DNA from: CAYWFP01 sp964457365 | Lineage (GTDB): Bacteria > Planctomycetota > SZUA-567 | DNA length: 34,572 nucleotides | Direction: 5' to 3' | Assembly (NCBI GenBank): GCA_964457365.1 | Contig: CAYWFP010000035.1 | Location: 1 to 34,572, forward strand | Part shown: positions 7,932-17,600 of the stretch, in pieces | Numbering within the stretch: the stretch's first letter is position 1 | Layout: the number at the start of each line of letters is the position of its first letter | Translations under genes and position numbers: made by a program | Notes under the pieces: generated by a model | The model's input: the letters and a program-made list of their open reading frames with translations, nothing else | Told to the model about the DNA's origin: nothing | The model's database searches: none

Positions 7932-9014
7932 ATGACATCCCGAGAAATCATGAAGGCGCTGCTGGCCAAGGAGATTCCCGAACGCGCCGGACTGAACGAA
8001 CACTTCTGGCCGCACATCATCGAGAACGCCTGGGGCGAGCAGGGCATTACCGAAGGCAACTGGGTACAGCGCTTCAACCTCGACGAGGTCGGCATGTGCT
8101 GGTGCTGCATGCCCGAACCGCGCGCGGACCTCTGCGCGGTGGTCGAGGAAGACGAGGAGCACATCACCCACCGCAGCGGCTGGGGCGCGACCTTCCGCAA
8201 CTGGAAGCACAAGGCCGGCACGCCCGAGCACATCGCCTTCATGATCGAGGAGCGCGAGGTCTGGGACAGGGAATTCCGCGAAGCCGTCCTCGCCACCGAC
8301 ATGAAGGATCACGTCGACCTGGAGGATATGACCCGGCGCTACAACGACCTGATGGCGGGCGACCGCTTCGTCGTCTACTCCGGCACCTTCGTCGTCGAGG
8401 AGATGCGCCGCATCATGGGCGACGTGGCGATGCTGGAGAGCCTGCTGGAGGACCCGGACTTCATCCACGACTTCTGCCAGGTCTGCCTGAAGAAACACCT
8501 GGAGTACTACAGCTACGTCATCGAAACCGTCGGCAGGCCCGACGGCATGCACATCTACGAGGATCTCGGCTACACCCAGGGCGCGTTCTTCTCGCCGACG
8601 TGTTTCAGCGAATTGATCCTGCCGTATTACAAGCAATTCTTCGGCTTCTTCCGCGACCATAAGCTGCCGATCATCTTCCACACCTGCGGCGACTACCGCC
8701 CGCACCTGCCGATGATCGTCGAGAACGACCTCGTCGACTGCATCCAGGCCAACGAGGCCAAGACCGGCATGGACGTGGTGGAGATGGCCCGGGAGTACAA
8801 GGACAAGCTCTGCTTCATGGGCAACATCGACATCCGCGCGCTCGAATCCGGCAACCGCGACAGGATCCGCGAGGAATGCCTCTACAAGCTCCGCGGCATG
8901 ATCGACCAGCGCGCGCCGTACGTCTACATGTCCGACCACTCGATCCCGCCGAGCGTGACGGTCAAGGATTACGAATGCATGCTCGAGCTTTTCTGGGAAA
9001 ACTGCCGGTACTGA
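7932..9014 (+). CDS. UroD-like corrinoid methyltransferase, second copy
   Basis: The 360-residue protein starts at the ATG preceded by A-A-G-G-A. It carries F-H-T-C-G-D, the His/Cys zinc motif of corrinoid-linked UroD-fold methyltransferases, and a C-terminal S-D-H-S-I-P-P segment that supplies another candidate ligand. It is clearly different from the preceding gene (separate paralog, not a recent duplicate), so the two may act on different partners, for example one on the methyl donor side and one on the folate side. The gene pair is probably one transcript, ended by a hairpin at 9086-9123. The assignment to corrinoid chemistry rests on family and neighbours (RACE, corrinoid protein). Confidence 0.85.
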   Translation: MTSREIMKALLAKEIPERAGLNEHFWPHIIENAWGEQGITEGNWVQRFNLDEVGMCWCCMPEPRADLCAVVEEDEEHITHRSGWGATFRNWKHKAGTPEHIAFMIEEREVWDREFREAVLATDMKDHVDLEDMTRRYNDLMAGDRFVVYSGTFVVEEMRRIMGDVAMLESLLEDPDFIHDFCQVCLKKHLEYYSYVIETVGRPDGMHIYEDLGYTQGAFFSPTCFSELILPYYKQFFGFFRDHKLPIIFHTCGDYRPHLPMIVENDLVDCIQANEAKTGMDVVEMAREYKDKLCFMGNIDIRALESGNRDRIREECLYKLRGMIDQRAPYVYMSDHSIPPSVTVKDYECMLELFWENCRY

Positions 9015-9076
9015 CGGCGCGTCGCCGCTGATCAACGATCGGGTTGGCGCGGCGCGATCTGACCACAGATGACGAC

Positions 9077-9105
9077 TTGCATTGCGAAACGCGCCTCGAT
9101 AGCAT
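9077..9105 (+). promoter_or_regulatory. Possible promoter of the small membrane protein gene
   Basis: TTGCAT (9077-9082), 17 nt, TAGCAT (9100-9105). It overlaps the hairpin read as a terminator (9086-9123), so one of the two readings may be accidental. Confidence 0.35.
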
Positions 9106-9123
9106 GGTTGTCGGGGCGTTTTC
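9086..9123 (+). terminator. Probable terminator after the methyltransferase pair
   Basis: AAACGCGCC (in 9087-9096) pairs with GGGGCGTTT (in 9113-9121) through nine positions with one mismatch, and the descending arm ends in TTTT. The loop is 16-17 nt, longer than usual, so confidence is moderate. Confidence 0.5.
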
Positions 9124-9150
9124 ATGGAACCGGACATGGAACAGGAATCG

Positions 9151-9489
9151 ATGCCGACGAGGCATGACGAGACCGAGAGCGTCTGGCACCGCGACTGCCC
9201 CCGCGCGCGGCGGATTCTCCTCGTGCTGCTCGCGCTGACGCTGTACGGCGGCAGCTATATGGGCTTGCGGCTGAGCCATTTCATCGTGCATCGCGTGCCA
9301 TGGATTTCGTGCGAATACGGCGGAATGGTCCACCGGGTCTCGCCATCATGGGAACGCGCCCGGCGCCAGCGGCAGTTTTTGTACGCGGCCTATTCGCCGC
9401 TGATGGTGGTGGAGGAACTGGCGCACGAAGCGGCCGGCGTCTTTGGCTGGCGGTTGACGTTCAGGACAGCGCGCCGTCCTGCGCTTTGA
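9151..9489 (+). CDS. Small single-pass membrane protein of unknown function
   Basis: The 112-residue protein has one clear membrane segment near its N-terminus (R-R-I-L-L-V-L-L-A-L-T-L-Y-G-G-S-Y) after a charged stretch, then a basic, aromatic-rich region. I do not recognise the family. The ATG at 9151 has A-G-G-A five bases upstream; an in-frame ATG at 9124 would add nine residues but starts right at the T-run of a hairpin. The 3' end overlaps the convergent zinc-ribbon-UroD gene by about 29 nt, which is unusual and lowers confidence that it is a gene. Confidence 0.5.
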   Translation: MPTRHDETESVWHRDCPRARRILLVLLALTLYGGSYMGLRLSHFIVHRVPWISCEYGGMVHRVSPSWERARRQRQFLYAAYSPLMVVEELAHEAAGVFGWRLTFRTARRPAL

Positions 9490-10624
9490 CCGTCTCGATA
9501 AACGCCAGCATGTTCTCCAGCGGGACGTCCCCCTCGACCGCATGCGCCGGGCTGAAGACGTAGTTGCCTTCGCGCCCGAGCGCCAGGAGCTTCTCCGTCT
9601 CGCGTTTCACGTCCGCGGCCGTGCCGTAGGGCAGCGTCCGCTGGGTGGAGAGCCCGCCGTGGAAGGTCAGTCGTCCGCGGTAGGCCTGCATCAGCGTCTC
9701 GACGTCCATCACCTCGGGCTGGAACGGGTTAAAACAGTCGAGGCCGATGGCGACGAGATCGTCGAAGAGTTCGTCCACGTCGCCGCAGGAGTGGATGAAG
9801 ACGTATTTGCCCCCCGCGCGCACCGCGCCGTACATGCGTTTCAGCTGCGGATAGACGAATTCGCACCACTTCTCCGGGCCCATGATCAGGCCGTGCTGCT
9901 GGCCCCAGTCGTCGCCGAAGTAGACCGCGTCGATGTCGTACTCGAGCGCCTTCTCGACCACGGCGAGGTTCCAGTCGGCGATGGCGGTCAGGAGTTCGTG
10001 GACAAATCCGGGCTCCTCGATCATGTCCATCATCAGGTTCTCCATGCCGCGCAGCGTCCAGGCGCGCTCGAAGAGACTGAAGCCGATGCGGTAGACGCGC
10101 AGGCCGTCGGCGCCGTCCATATTCTCCATGTCGGCGAAGAGCGCGGGCGCTTTCGGATCGGGGAAGGCGTAGCCCTTCAGCGTCGGCTCGGGCAGCACCT
10201 CGCCCTTGACCACGCCGATATCCTTGTCGCGCGAACGGTTCCAGACCGCGCCGAAGTAGTCGCGGTAACAGTCGTCGCCGAGAGGCTCCATGAAGCCGAT
10301 GCCGGAGCCGAAGCCGCGGATGTGGTTCTGCAGATGCGGGCCCAGGTCCTCGGTGCGGTAATGCGCGACCAGCTTCTGCCGCGCCTCGTGGGTGAAGCCG
10401 AACGACCAGGGCACGTACGGCGGCTTCTTCCCCTCCAGCACTCTCTTCACCACTTCGCGCTTGGTGGACACGGATTCTCCTTTCTCCGGCTTAGCCGGTT
10501 CTTTCCGGGCGCACTGCGGTGCCTTCGCGTCGACCGTCGCGCCGCAGTCGCAACGCACGGCGCGGCCGAACTGGAAGAGCGTGAAATCGTACTGGCGGCC
10601 GCAGCGGGGGCAGACGATCGCCAT
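9461..10624 (-). CDS. Zinc-ribbon domain fused to UroD-like methyltransferase
   Basis: Residues 1-30 form a small zinc ribbon: C-P-R-C at 5-8 and C-D-C at about 25-27. A Lys/Pro-rich linker (to about 50) leads to a UroD-fold domain with H-S-C-G-D and S-P-A-H near the C-terminus, the zinc motifs of corrinoid-linked methyltransferases. The full-length start has A-A-G-G-A and begins 1 nt after the preceding gene's stop (TGAGATG), implying coupling. A second start, GTG at 10471, has a near-ideal A-A-A-G-G-A-G five bases upstream and would yield the UroD domain alone (336 residues). It is the last gene of the FHA-kinase/vWA cluster. The link between that cluster and methyl transfer is not explained; it may simply be co-transcribed. 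Confidence 0.85.
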   Translation of the reverse strand: MAIVCPRCGRQYDFTLFQFGRAVRCDCGATVDAKAPQCARKEPAKPEKGESVSTKREVVKRVLEGKKPPYVPWSFGFTHEARQKLVAHYRTEDLGPHLQNHIRGFGSGIGFMEPLGDDCYRDYFGAVWNRSRDKDIGVVKGEVLPEPTLKGYAFPDPKAPALFADMENMDGADGLRVYRIGFSLFERAWTLRGMENLMMDMIEEPGFVHELLTAIADWNLAVVEKALEYDIDAVYFGDDWGQQHGLIMGPEKWCEFVYPQLKRMYGAVRAGGKYVFIHSCGDVDELFDDLVAIGLDCFNPFQPEVMDVETLMQAYRGRLTFHGGLSTQRTLPYGTAADVKRETEKLLALGREGNYVFSPAHAVEGDVPLENMLAFIETVKAQDGALS

Positions 10625-10625
10625 C

Positions 10626-11480
10626 TCATTCCTTCACCGTATCCGGCAGCGGCGGCGGGGTGGCGCGGTTCTCCTCGACGCCGTAGACCTTGTCCAGGTC
10701 GACCACCGCCGACTCGGCCGCGCCGAAGAGATCCGGCTCCAGGAGGAACTTGGCCACGCGGATATCGGTCGAGACCGAAGTCTCGTCTAGGTGCATCGCC
10801 GCGTCCTCGAAGGCCAGTTCCACCCGCGCCTCGATGCGCTGCAGGTCGCTCTCGATCTCATCGAGCGCGGTCTCGCGGCGCTGCAGGTTCCCCAGCCGGC
10901 GCCGGTAGATCTCGAGCGTATCCTGCTTGGACATGCGCGCGGTGCGCGAGAGACCGGCGTCATCGAGTTCCTTCTGCAGCTCCCGCACCTCGCGCTCCAG
11001 GTCGGCCTCGTCGGTGGCCTCGCTGAGGCGGAGCAGCCCGCTGCAGGCGATGAGCAGCTTCAGGTAGCTCCACATCAGCTTCTGGAACGCCTCCTGCTTG
11101 CCGCCGACGGCATACGCCTCGGCCTTGTCGCGGCGGAGCCGGATCAGCACGTCCTGGCATTTCTTCTCGAGATCGCGGAAGCGCTCCTGTTCCTTGACCG
11201 GCAGGTTGTCGATCAGCGCGCGGCGCTTGCTCTCGGCTTCGCGGTTCTTGAGTGCCAGCTCCGACTCCAGGTCCCTGGCATCGACCCAGGCACGGAAGCC
11301 GGGATTGGCGCAGAGGAGGTACAGGTACGCCGTCTCGAGCCCGAGCGCGAGCAGCCAGAATCCCGGATGGCCGAAGCCGAGGATACCCAGGCAGCCCACC
11401 CCCAGCAGGTTCAGCGGCAGCCGCCCCATTCCCGGCAGGCGCGGGGTCCAGAAGAACGCGGCTTTCACGTATCGCCACAT
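10626..11480 (-). CDS. Membrane-anchored coiled-coil protein, unknown function
   Basis: The 284-residue protein has two closely spaced hydrophobic segments (about 22-60), then a long charged helical region (about 65-240) rich in Glu, Lys, Arg and Leu with heptad character, and a proline-rich tail (P-P-P-L-P). The long part is probably cytoplasmic. I do not recognise a family. In other bacteria, binding-protein-vWA fusions are found beside TM/coiled-coil proteins of the XpaC type and TelA proteins; this one has a similar build, but that comparison is by architecture only. It starts 22 nt after the anchored binding protein stops, and its stop nearly touches the zinc-ribbon-UroD start, so it is an internal gene of the operon. 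Confidence 0.75.
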   Translation of the reverse strand: MWRYVKAAFFWTPRLPGMGRLPLNLLGVGCLGILGFGHPGFWLLALGLETAYLYLLCANPGFRAWVDARDLESELALKNREAESKRRALIDNLPVKEQERFRDLEKKCQDVLIRLRRDKAEAYAVGGKQEAFQKLMWSYLKLLIACSGLLRLSEATDEADLEREVRELQKELDDAGLSRTARMSKQDTLEIYRRRLGNLQRRETALDEIESDLQRIEARVELAFEDAAMHLDETSVSTDIRVAKFLLEPDLFGAAESAVVDLDKVYGVEENRATPPPLPDTVKE

Positions 11481-11502
11481 GATGGCCCCGTCCGTCGCGC
11501 GG

Positions 11503-12744
11503 TCAGTTGACGCGGCTGCGTTGCCAGGAATGCAGCAGATTCTCGATCACCTCGCCCTTGGGCGCTTCGGCGTCGACCTGGATGTCGATCTTCAGTCCGT
11601 AGCTTTCGTAGCGGACGAACGGGCTCTCGGGGAACTTGACCGGCACCTTGACGTTGGCCGGGCGGAACCCATGCTCCAGCGCCTGCTTCTGGATCGGCTC
11701 GCGGAGCAGGAACTCCAGGAACGCCTCGGCCGCCGCGCGCTGTTCCTTGCTGCTCCAGGGCACGTCGAGGATATAGTACGGGTTGTCGTTCCACATGTTG
11801 CGGCTCGGATACGCGACATGGAGCTTGCCCCACCGCCCCTCGGCGTTCTTGAGGTAGTCGATGGCAAGGTTCTCGTAGACGCAGAGCACGTCGAAGGACG
11901 ACGGTCCCTTGAGCACCATCTCGCGCATCATCGTGCCAGTGCTGTGGCTTAGGCCGGCGACGGCGTTCTCCACCGTCTTGAGCCACTGCTGGAACTGAAC
12001 GTCGGTGATGTCCGCGAGCGTCAGCCCGGCGCTCTTGTCGTGGTACTCGCAGGTCATCAGGATCAGCGCCACGCCGCCGCTGTTGGACTTGGTCGGGTCG
12101 GTGTGACCGAACTTGAAGAAGCCCCACTCGGGCTTCTCGGCGATGGCGCCCCAGCCGCCGTCGAGGAGCATGGCCTCGCCGAGGGTGCGGAAGTTCACCG
12201 CTTCGTACTTCCGCGTAAACGCCCGGTATCGCTCCTCCCAGAAGACGAAGACCATCGGCGACAGCGCCAGCGACTCGCCGCGGATGATCGGGTCGCCTCC
12301 GCCGTGTTTGACCTGCCACTCGTTGATGAAGTAGTTCTTCATCAGCGCGCTCGCCGGGGACCAGACGTGGATCTTCTCGTTGCCGTCGAGCACTTCCTGC
12401 GCGCCTTCGCGCGAGCCGCGGGGGATGAGGTCGACCTTGATCTTCTTGCCGTCGGCGGTCTTCTCGAATTCCTCCGCCGCCCATTTGAGCCAGCGTTTCT
12501 TCTCCGTGCCGTAGGCGATACCGATCTCGACCGCGTCGCCGCGGTACCGGTGCCCGCTCGAACTCGACGAAGTGGAGGAATTGTTCCCCTGCCGGTTGTT
12601 CTGCCGGTCGTTGGACGGGAAGAGCTGATCGCCGAAGAACATGTACCCCGCGCCGGCGAGGCTGCCGAGGATCAGCAGAAAGACGAACGCCCCGCCGATG
12701 CAGGTCATCTTGTTGTCGGAACCGGAAGAACCGCCTGCGCTCAT
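11503..12744 (-). CDS. Membrane-anchored periplasmic binding-protein-like protein
   Basis: The 413-residue protein has one N-terminal membrane segment (about 14-37), a Ser/Asn/Gly-rich flexible linker (about 45-65) and a type II periplasmic-binding-protein fold. It shares motifs in order with the neighbouring vWA protein: Y-G-x-E-K-K-x-W, H-V-W-S-P-A-S, L-S-P-M-V, E-W-G-x-F-K-F-G-H-T, S-N-S-G, G-L-T-L-A-D, Y-E-N, and L-x-x-G-F-R-P-x-N. These mark the two as paralogs. No ABC permease or ATPase is nearby, so it is more likely a sensor or ligand-binding surface protein than a transport component. The start is the ATG with A-A-A-A-G-G-A upstream; an in-frame GTG six codons earlier is less likely. 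Confidence 0.85.
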   Translation of the reverse strand: MSAGGSSGSDNKMTCIGGAFVFLLILGSLAGAGYMFFGDQLFPSNDRQNNRQGNNSSTSSSSSGHRYRGDAVEIGIAYGTEKKRWLKWAAEEFEKTADGKKIKVDLIPRGSREGAQEVLDGNEKIHVWSPASALMKNYFINEWQVKHGGGDPIIRGESLALSPMVFVFWEERYRAFTRKYEAVNFRTLGEAMLLDGGWGAIAEKPEWGFFKFGHTDPTKSNSGGVALILMTCEYHDKSAGLTLADITDVQFQQWLKTVENAVAGLSHSTGTMMREMVLKGPSSFDVLCVYENLAIDYLKNAEGRWGKLHVAYPSRNMWNDNPYYILDVPWSSKEQRAAAEAFLEFLLREPIQKQALEHGFRPANVKVPVKFPESPFVRYESYGLKIDIQVDAEAPKGEVIENLLHSWQRSRVN

Positions 12745-12800
12745 CGTGCCATTCCTTTTCACCAGGCTGGCACCCTGCCAAAATCAACCTTGGCGGGGTA

Positions 12801-14537
12801 CTAGAAGAAGGTCGAGATTTCCTTGAAGACCTCGCGGATGTTCTCCGGCGTGCCGTGGAAGAACTTGGCCTGGCTGGCCTCGGCGATACCTTCCATCGGC
12901 TTCTCGTCGGCGTCCTCGCCGTAAGCGATGGTGAAGATACGGGTCGGCGCGGCTTCGGCGGAGCGCCGGATGTCCGCGATCAACTGCTCGTAGCGCATCC
13001 CCTTGCCCGAGTCCCGCCCGTCGGTGAGCACCACCACGGCGGCGATCATCTCCGGGTCGTGATTCTCGCGCAGGTACTTCATCGCCGCGTGGGTGGCGTC
13101 GTAGAGCGCCGTCGCCCCGCCGGGGAAAAGACCGGCGAGGCGCTTGCGGATATCCTCGCGCCCTTCGCTCATCGGCACGCTCCGCCGGGGGAACCAGTTG
13201 ACCTGGCTGCTGAAGGTAATGACCGAGAGGCGGTCCTCCGCGCCGAGCATGCCGACCAGTTCCTGCGCGCCGGCCTTGGCGTGGGTCATCTTGCTCTGCT
13301 GTTTCATGCTCCCGCTGGTATCGAGAACAAGGACGATGTTCGAGTGCTTCTTGTTCTCGCGCCAGAGCTCGATCACCGCGCTCATCACGTCCGCGAGCGG
13401 CATGGCCAGCTTGGTCTTCGGCTCGGCCGGGTCCACCCCGTGGGCCTGGTCGACCGGCGACCCCGCCTGCACCTCGAGATTGCCCGGCCGGAAGCCCCAG
13501 CGCAGCGCCTTCTCCTGCTGCGGCGCGGCCATGAGGTAATCGAGGTAGATCTCCGCGGCCTGGCGGTGCGCCTCGGTGACCCACGGCCGGGCGACCACGC
13601 CCGCGGGGTGGTCGCTCCAGAACGTGCCCTCCTTGGGATAGATCGCCACCATCGGCAGGTCGGTGTCATGCTCGTAACTCTCGATGACCATGTTCTCGTA
13701 CAGGACCGCGGCGCTCAGGTACGCCGGCCCGCCCTTGAACATCTTGCGACCGAAGAAGCCGGTGGAACTGCCGTAGTGGACCACCGCGCGCTCGATCGAG
13801 CGCAGGTACTCGGCGGTTTCGGGCTCGGCCACGTCGGCGAGCGTCAGGCCCGTCTGCTTGCCCGCGCCGGCGTAGACCTCCGCCAGCAGCGAGATCAGGC
13901 CGCTGTTGGAATACTCCGGGTGGGTGTGGCCGAACTTGAACGCGCCCCACTCCGGGTGGCCCAGCGCGGCCCAGCCCTTCTCCTTCTTGGCCAGTTCGAT
14001 GATATCCGACCAGCCCAGCCGCTTCTCGGGCCAGCCCATCGTCTCGGCCATCGGCTTCCAGGTGGCGATCACCACCGGCGAGAGCACCAGTTGCCGCGTG
14101 TCGCCGATCATGTCGTTGCCGGCCTTGGCCTGCGATTCGGCGTTACCGAGGCGGATGAACGCCTCCGAAGCCGGGCTCCAGACATGAACCTCGCGCCGTC
14201 CCTCCAGGATCTCGCTCTTGGACTCGCCCGAGCCCATGGGGATCTCGTGGACGAAGATCGCCTTGCCGCCGGGCGTCTTGTGCCGTTCGTTGTTGAACTG
14301 CGTGGTCACCTCGGCGATCCACTTCTTTTTCTCCGAGCCGTAGGTGAAGGTCAGTTCGAGCGCGTTGGCCGGCGCCTGTTGTTTCTTGTGCCGTGCGTGC
14401 GAATCGTGATCCGGCGGCGACGACTGCACGAAAAGCCGCGCCAACAGCACGATCACCACGATCAGCCCCACCGCCACGGCCGCGCAACCGGCGATGGCGC
14501 AACTCTTGACAGACGACTGGCTCTGTTCTTCCGACAT
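12801..14537 (-). CDS. Membrane-anchored binding-protein fold fused to a vWA domain
   Basis: The 578-residue protein has a short cytoplasmic start, one membrane segment (about 13-36), a type II binding-protein fold (about 60-345) paralogous to the next gene, and a C-terminal von Willebrand A domain (about 398-578). The vWA metal site is complete: D406-x-S408-x-S410, T476 and D506. Such domains bind protein partners through a bound divalent cation, so the expected role is ligand-dependent protein contact outside the inner membrane. The chosen ATG has G-G-A-G-G-A-G-A-A upstream; earlier in-frame codons lack a ribosome site. It lies 111 nt after the FHA kinase and 56 nt before its paralog. The architecture resembles 'substrate-binding and vWA domain' proteins of other phyla; function is unknown. 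Confidence 0.9.
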   Translation of the reverse strand: MSEEQSQSSVKSCAIAGCAAVAVGLIVVIVLLARLFVQSSPPDHDSHARHKKQQAPANALELTFTYGSEKKKWIAEVTTQFNNERHKTPGGKAIFVHEIPMGSGESKSEILEGRREVHVWSPASEAFIRLGNAESQAKAGNDMIGDTRQLVLSPVVIATWKPMAETMGWPEKRLGWSDIIELAKKEKGWAALGHPEWGAFKFGHTHPEYSNSGLISLLAEVYAGAGKQTGLTLADVAEPETAEYLRSIERAVVHYGSSTGFFGRKMFKGGPAYLSAAVLYENMVIESYEHDTDLPMVAIYPKEGTFWSDHPAGVVARPWVTEAHRQAAEIYLDYLMAAPQQEKALRWGFRPGNLEVQAGSPVDQAHGVDPAEPKTKLAMPLADVMSAVIELWRENKKHSNIVLVLDTSGSMKQQSKMTHAKAGAQELVGMLGAEDRLSVITFSSQVNWFPRRSVPMSEGREDIRKRLAGLFPGGATALYDATHAAMKYLRENHDPEMIAAVVVLTDGRDSGKGMRYEQLIADIRRSAEAAPTRIFTIAYGEDADEKPMEGIAEASQAKFFHGTPENIREVFKEISTFF

Positions 14538-14648
14538 CGGTTCTCCTCCCCGCCCGGTAGGCTTCGACACGCATTGAACGATGGTAATGGATGCGCCCGC
14601 CGCGCGCAAGGGCGGCGAAGAGGCAAAGCGGGGCCGGCGCGCGCGTTA

Positions 14649-17600
14649 TCAGCCGCGGGCGCCGTCGCGGGCGAGCGGACCGTCGCCCTCCTCGATCTGG
14701 ATGTCGTCGAACCACCCGGCTGTATCGTTCAACTCCAGGCGGAGAACTGTGTTCCATGTCGAGATGCGCGAGACGTCCAGGCGCGCAAGCTCCTCCCGCT
14801 CCTGGTAGAGCACCGCCGTGCCGTCGCGGATCTCGAGCCTCAAAGGCTGGCCCGGCTTCGGCAGATCGGCGCTGACGCGTTCGGGTTCGCCGAAGCGGGT
14901 GAACTCCAGCAGCACCTTCCCGCCCTGGATGCGAACGGCGAGGAGCTCGCCCTTCTTTTCTTTCAGCACCAGGCAGGCCTGCCCCTCCCTGTCCTCCGCG
15001 TGGGCGCGGAACTCGACGGCGATATCCTTGACATGGAAACGCAAGCCGCGCAACTCGGCCGCGGACTGGCCCGGCTGGGTGGTGCCGAACCGCTCGGCCG
15101 TGGAAGCCCATTCCTCGCTGCCGGCGACGGGGTCCCAACGCTGGTTGCGGGTGAAATCCTCGAAGGCGATGCGCTCGACGATGAAGCGCCCCTCCCGCAG
15201 GGCTTCGACCTGCCGCCGGAGACGGCCGTAGTTGCCGCCGAACTCGACTTCCTTGAGATAGGTCTTGACCAGCCCCAGATGCCGCCGGGCCAGGCTGTAG
15301 AATGCGCCCCCGAGACGCTGTTGATCGGTCAGGTCGCGGTAGTTGCCCAGGCGCGCGACATCCGCCAGCGAAACCTCGCCCCACGACACCGCCTTGGGCT
15401 CCCCCTCGTCCTTGATCGCCAGGAGTTGCCCGTCCTTGCCGACGCGCAGTTCGCAGAGCCCCAGGCCCAGGACGCTGGCGTGATCGTCGGGATCCGAGGT
15501 GCGTTCGCCGATGACGGCGTTGTTCAGCGCCCGACGGAATTCGTTCAACCCGCCCGCGAGCTGATGCAGGTCCCCCGCCTCCTTGGCCCACGCCAAGCCC
15601 GCGAGTTCCTCGCGCAGGCCTTGCGCGACTTTCACCGCCGCTTCGCCCTTGAGGTCGCGCGCCAGGTCGTAGACCTGCCGCAACGCGCGGAAGAAGATCC
15701 TCCTGGCGTCCTGGTCGAGCGCTTCGATCTCGCGTGCGACCTTCTCCGCCCAGTCGGTCCCCGGCACGGCCTGCAGCACGCTCATCCACTCGCGGCGCGC
15801 CTTGGCTTTCTCGCCGGCGGCGAGCGCGGCATGTCCGCTTTCGTACTTCTCCTGGCCGTATTCGGCGATACGCTTGTCGATCTGCTCGAGCACCTTGGCC
15901 GCCTCGATTTTCACGTCCGCGTCCTCGGTGCCGTCACGGAATCGCTCGACCATGCGCTTGGCCTCGGCCAGCTTGTCTTCGGCGAGGCGTTGCTTGGCCA
16001 CGGCCTCGACCTCGCGCCACTCGCGTTCGGCCTCGGTGAACGTCGGCTGCTCGCCCCCGTCATCGGGGTCGGTGTCGGCCTCCCGCGGGGCGATGCCGGC
16101 CAGCGTGTCCTCGATCTCCGCGCGGATCTCGGGCGTAACGCCCGGACGGTCGAAGAGGGCGTTCAACTGCGCCTTGGCCTCACCGGCCGAGAGCAGGTTG
16201 ACCTGGAAGCGCATGCGGATGCGGCTGATCTCGCTGCGCAGTTCCTTCTCCTGCGAGCGTTCCTCCTGAATCTCCTCGCGCAAGGTTCGCGCCTGTTCGG
16301 CCACCGGGGTGTCGCGGTAGCCACGGACGATGGTCTCGAGCAGTTCCAGCGCTTCGTCGGGACGGGCGTTCTCGTTGTGACTCACCGCCTGCTGGTAAAG
16401 CCGCCTCGCCTTCTGCTTGTGGGCGTAATCGCGATAGAAGAAGAGTCCCACCAGCAGCGCCAGCACGCCGACGGCGATCACGATCCCCGCGATCAACGGG
16501 GTCCGCGTGCCGCGGACGCGCGGCAGGCTGTCCGTCGCGCTCGAACCGGGCATCTTCTCGGTCACCCGCCTGGGCGTCGGCGGCGCGCCGGCGCCGGGGG
16601 TGGCCGCCGGAACGCTCCCGCCCTGGCGCAGCTCCTCCAGCGTCTGCCGGAACTCGGCCGCGGTCGCCGGACGCCTGGCCGGATCCTTGCTCAAACCCCG
16701 CATCACCAGTTCCGCCAAGGCGTCGGGCACGTCCGCCCGCACCGAACGCGGATCGGGTACCGGGTCCTCCAGGTGGCGCCGGACGATCTCGCTGGCGTTG
16801 CCGGCGTTATAGGGCGGGCGGCCGGTCAACAGGTGGAACATGGTCGCCGCGAGGCTGTAGATGTCGCTGCGCGGGTCCGGCGGGCTGCGGCGGACCACCT
16901 CCGGGGGGACGTACTGCGGCGTGCCCATGGTCGGCCCGGTCGCGTTCTCGCCGTACTGCATCATCCGCGCCAGCCCGAAGTCGGCGATCTTGATCCGCCC
17001 CGCCCGATCCACCATCAAATTCTGCGGCTTGATGTCCTGGTGCAGGATGCGCTTGCCGTGAGCGTAATCGAGCGCCGCGACGACCTGTGCCGCGAAAGCC
17101 ATCACCTCCTCGGCCGGCAGCACCTGCGCGCGCTGCAGGCGGTCCATCAGGTTCTCGCCGTCGACGAACTCCATGCTGAAGAAGCAGACGTCGTTCTCGC
17201 GGCCGAAGTCGTAGATGCCGATGATGTTCGGATGCTGCAGGCTCGCCGCGAGCTGCGCCTCGCGCCGGAAATTGTCCGCGAACCCGGGCTTGTCCAGCAG
17301 ATCCGGGCGCATGACCTTGATCGCCACGTCGCGGCCGAGGCTGACCTGCTTGGCGCGGTAGACCGACCCCATGCCGCCGGCGCCGAGGCGCTCGAGGATG
17401 TGGTACTTGTCCAGGTGCGTCCCGATCAGCGGGTCCTCGACCTTGTCGATGAAATGGAATTGCGCGTCGCCGATGCGGATGATGTCGCCGCTGGCGAGCC
17501 TGGTCTTGGCGGCGATCTTCTTGTCGTTGACAAGGGTGCCGTTGGAGCTCTTCAAATCCTCGATGGTGAAGCCGCCGTTGTCGCGCAGAATGCGCGCGTG

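Noticed and set aside
6802..10624. Annotating the three UroD-like proteins as haem biosynthesis HemE
   Set aside because: They lack the N-terminal Arg motif of true UroD, have His-x-Cys-Gly zinc motifs, occur as several copies, and sit beside corrinoid or unrelated genes.
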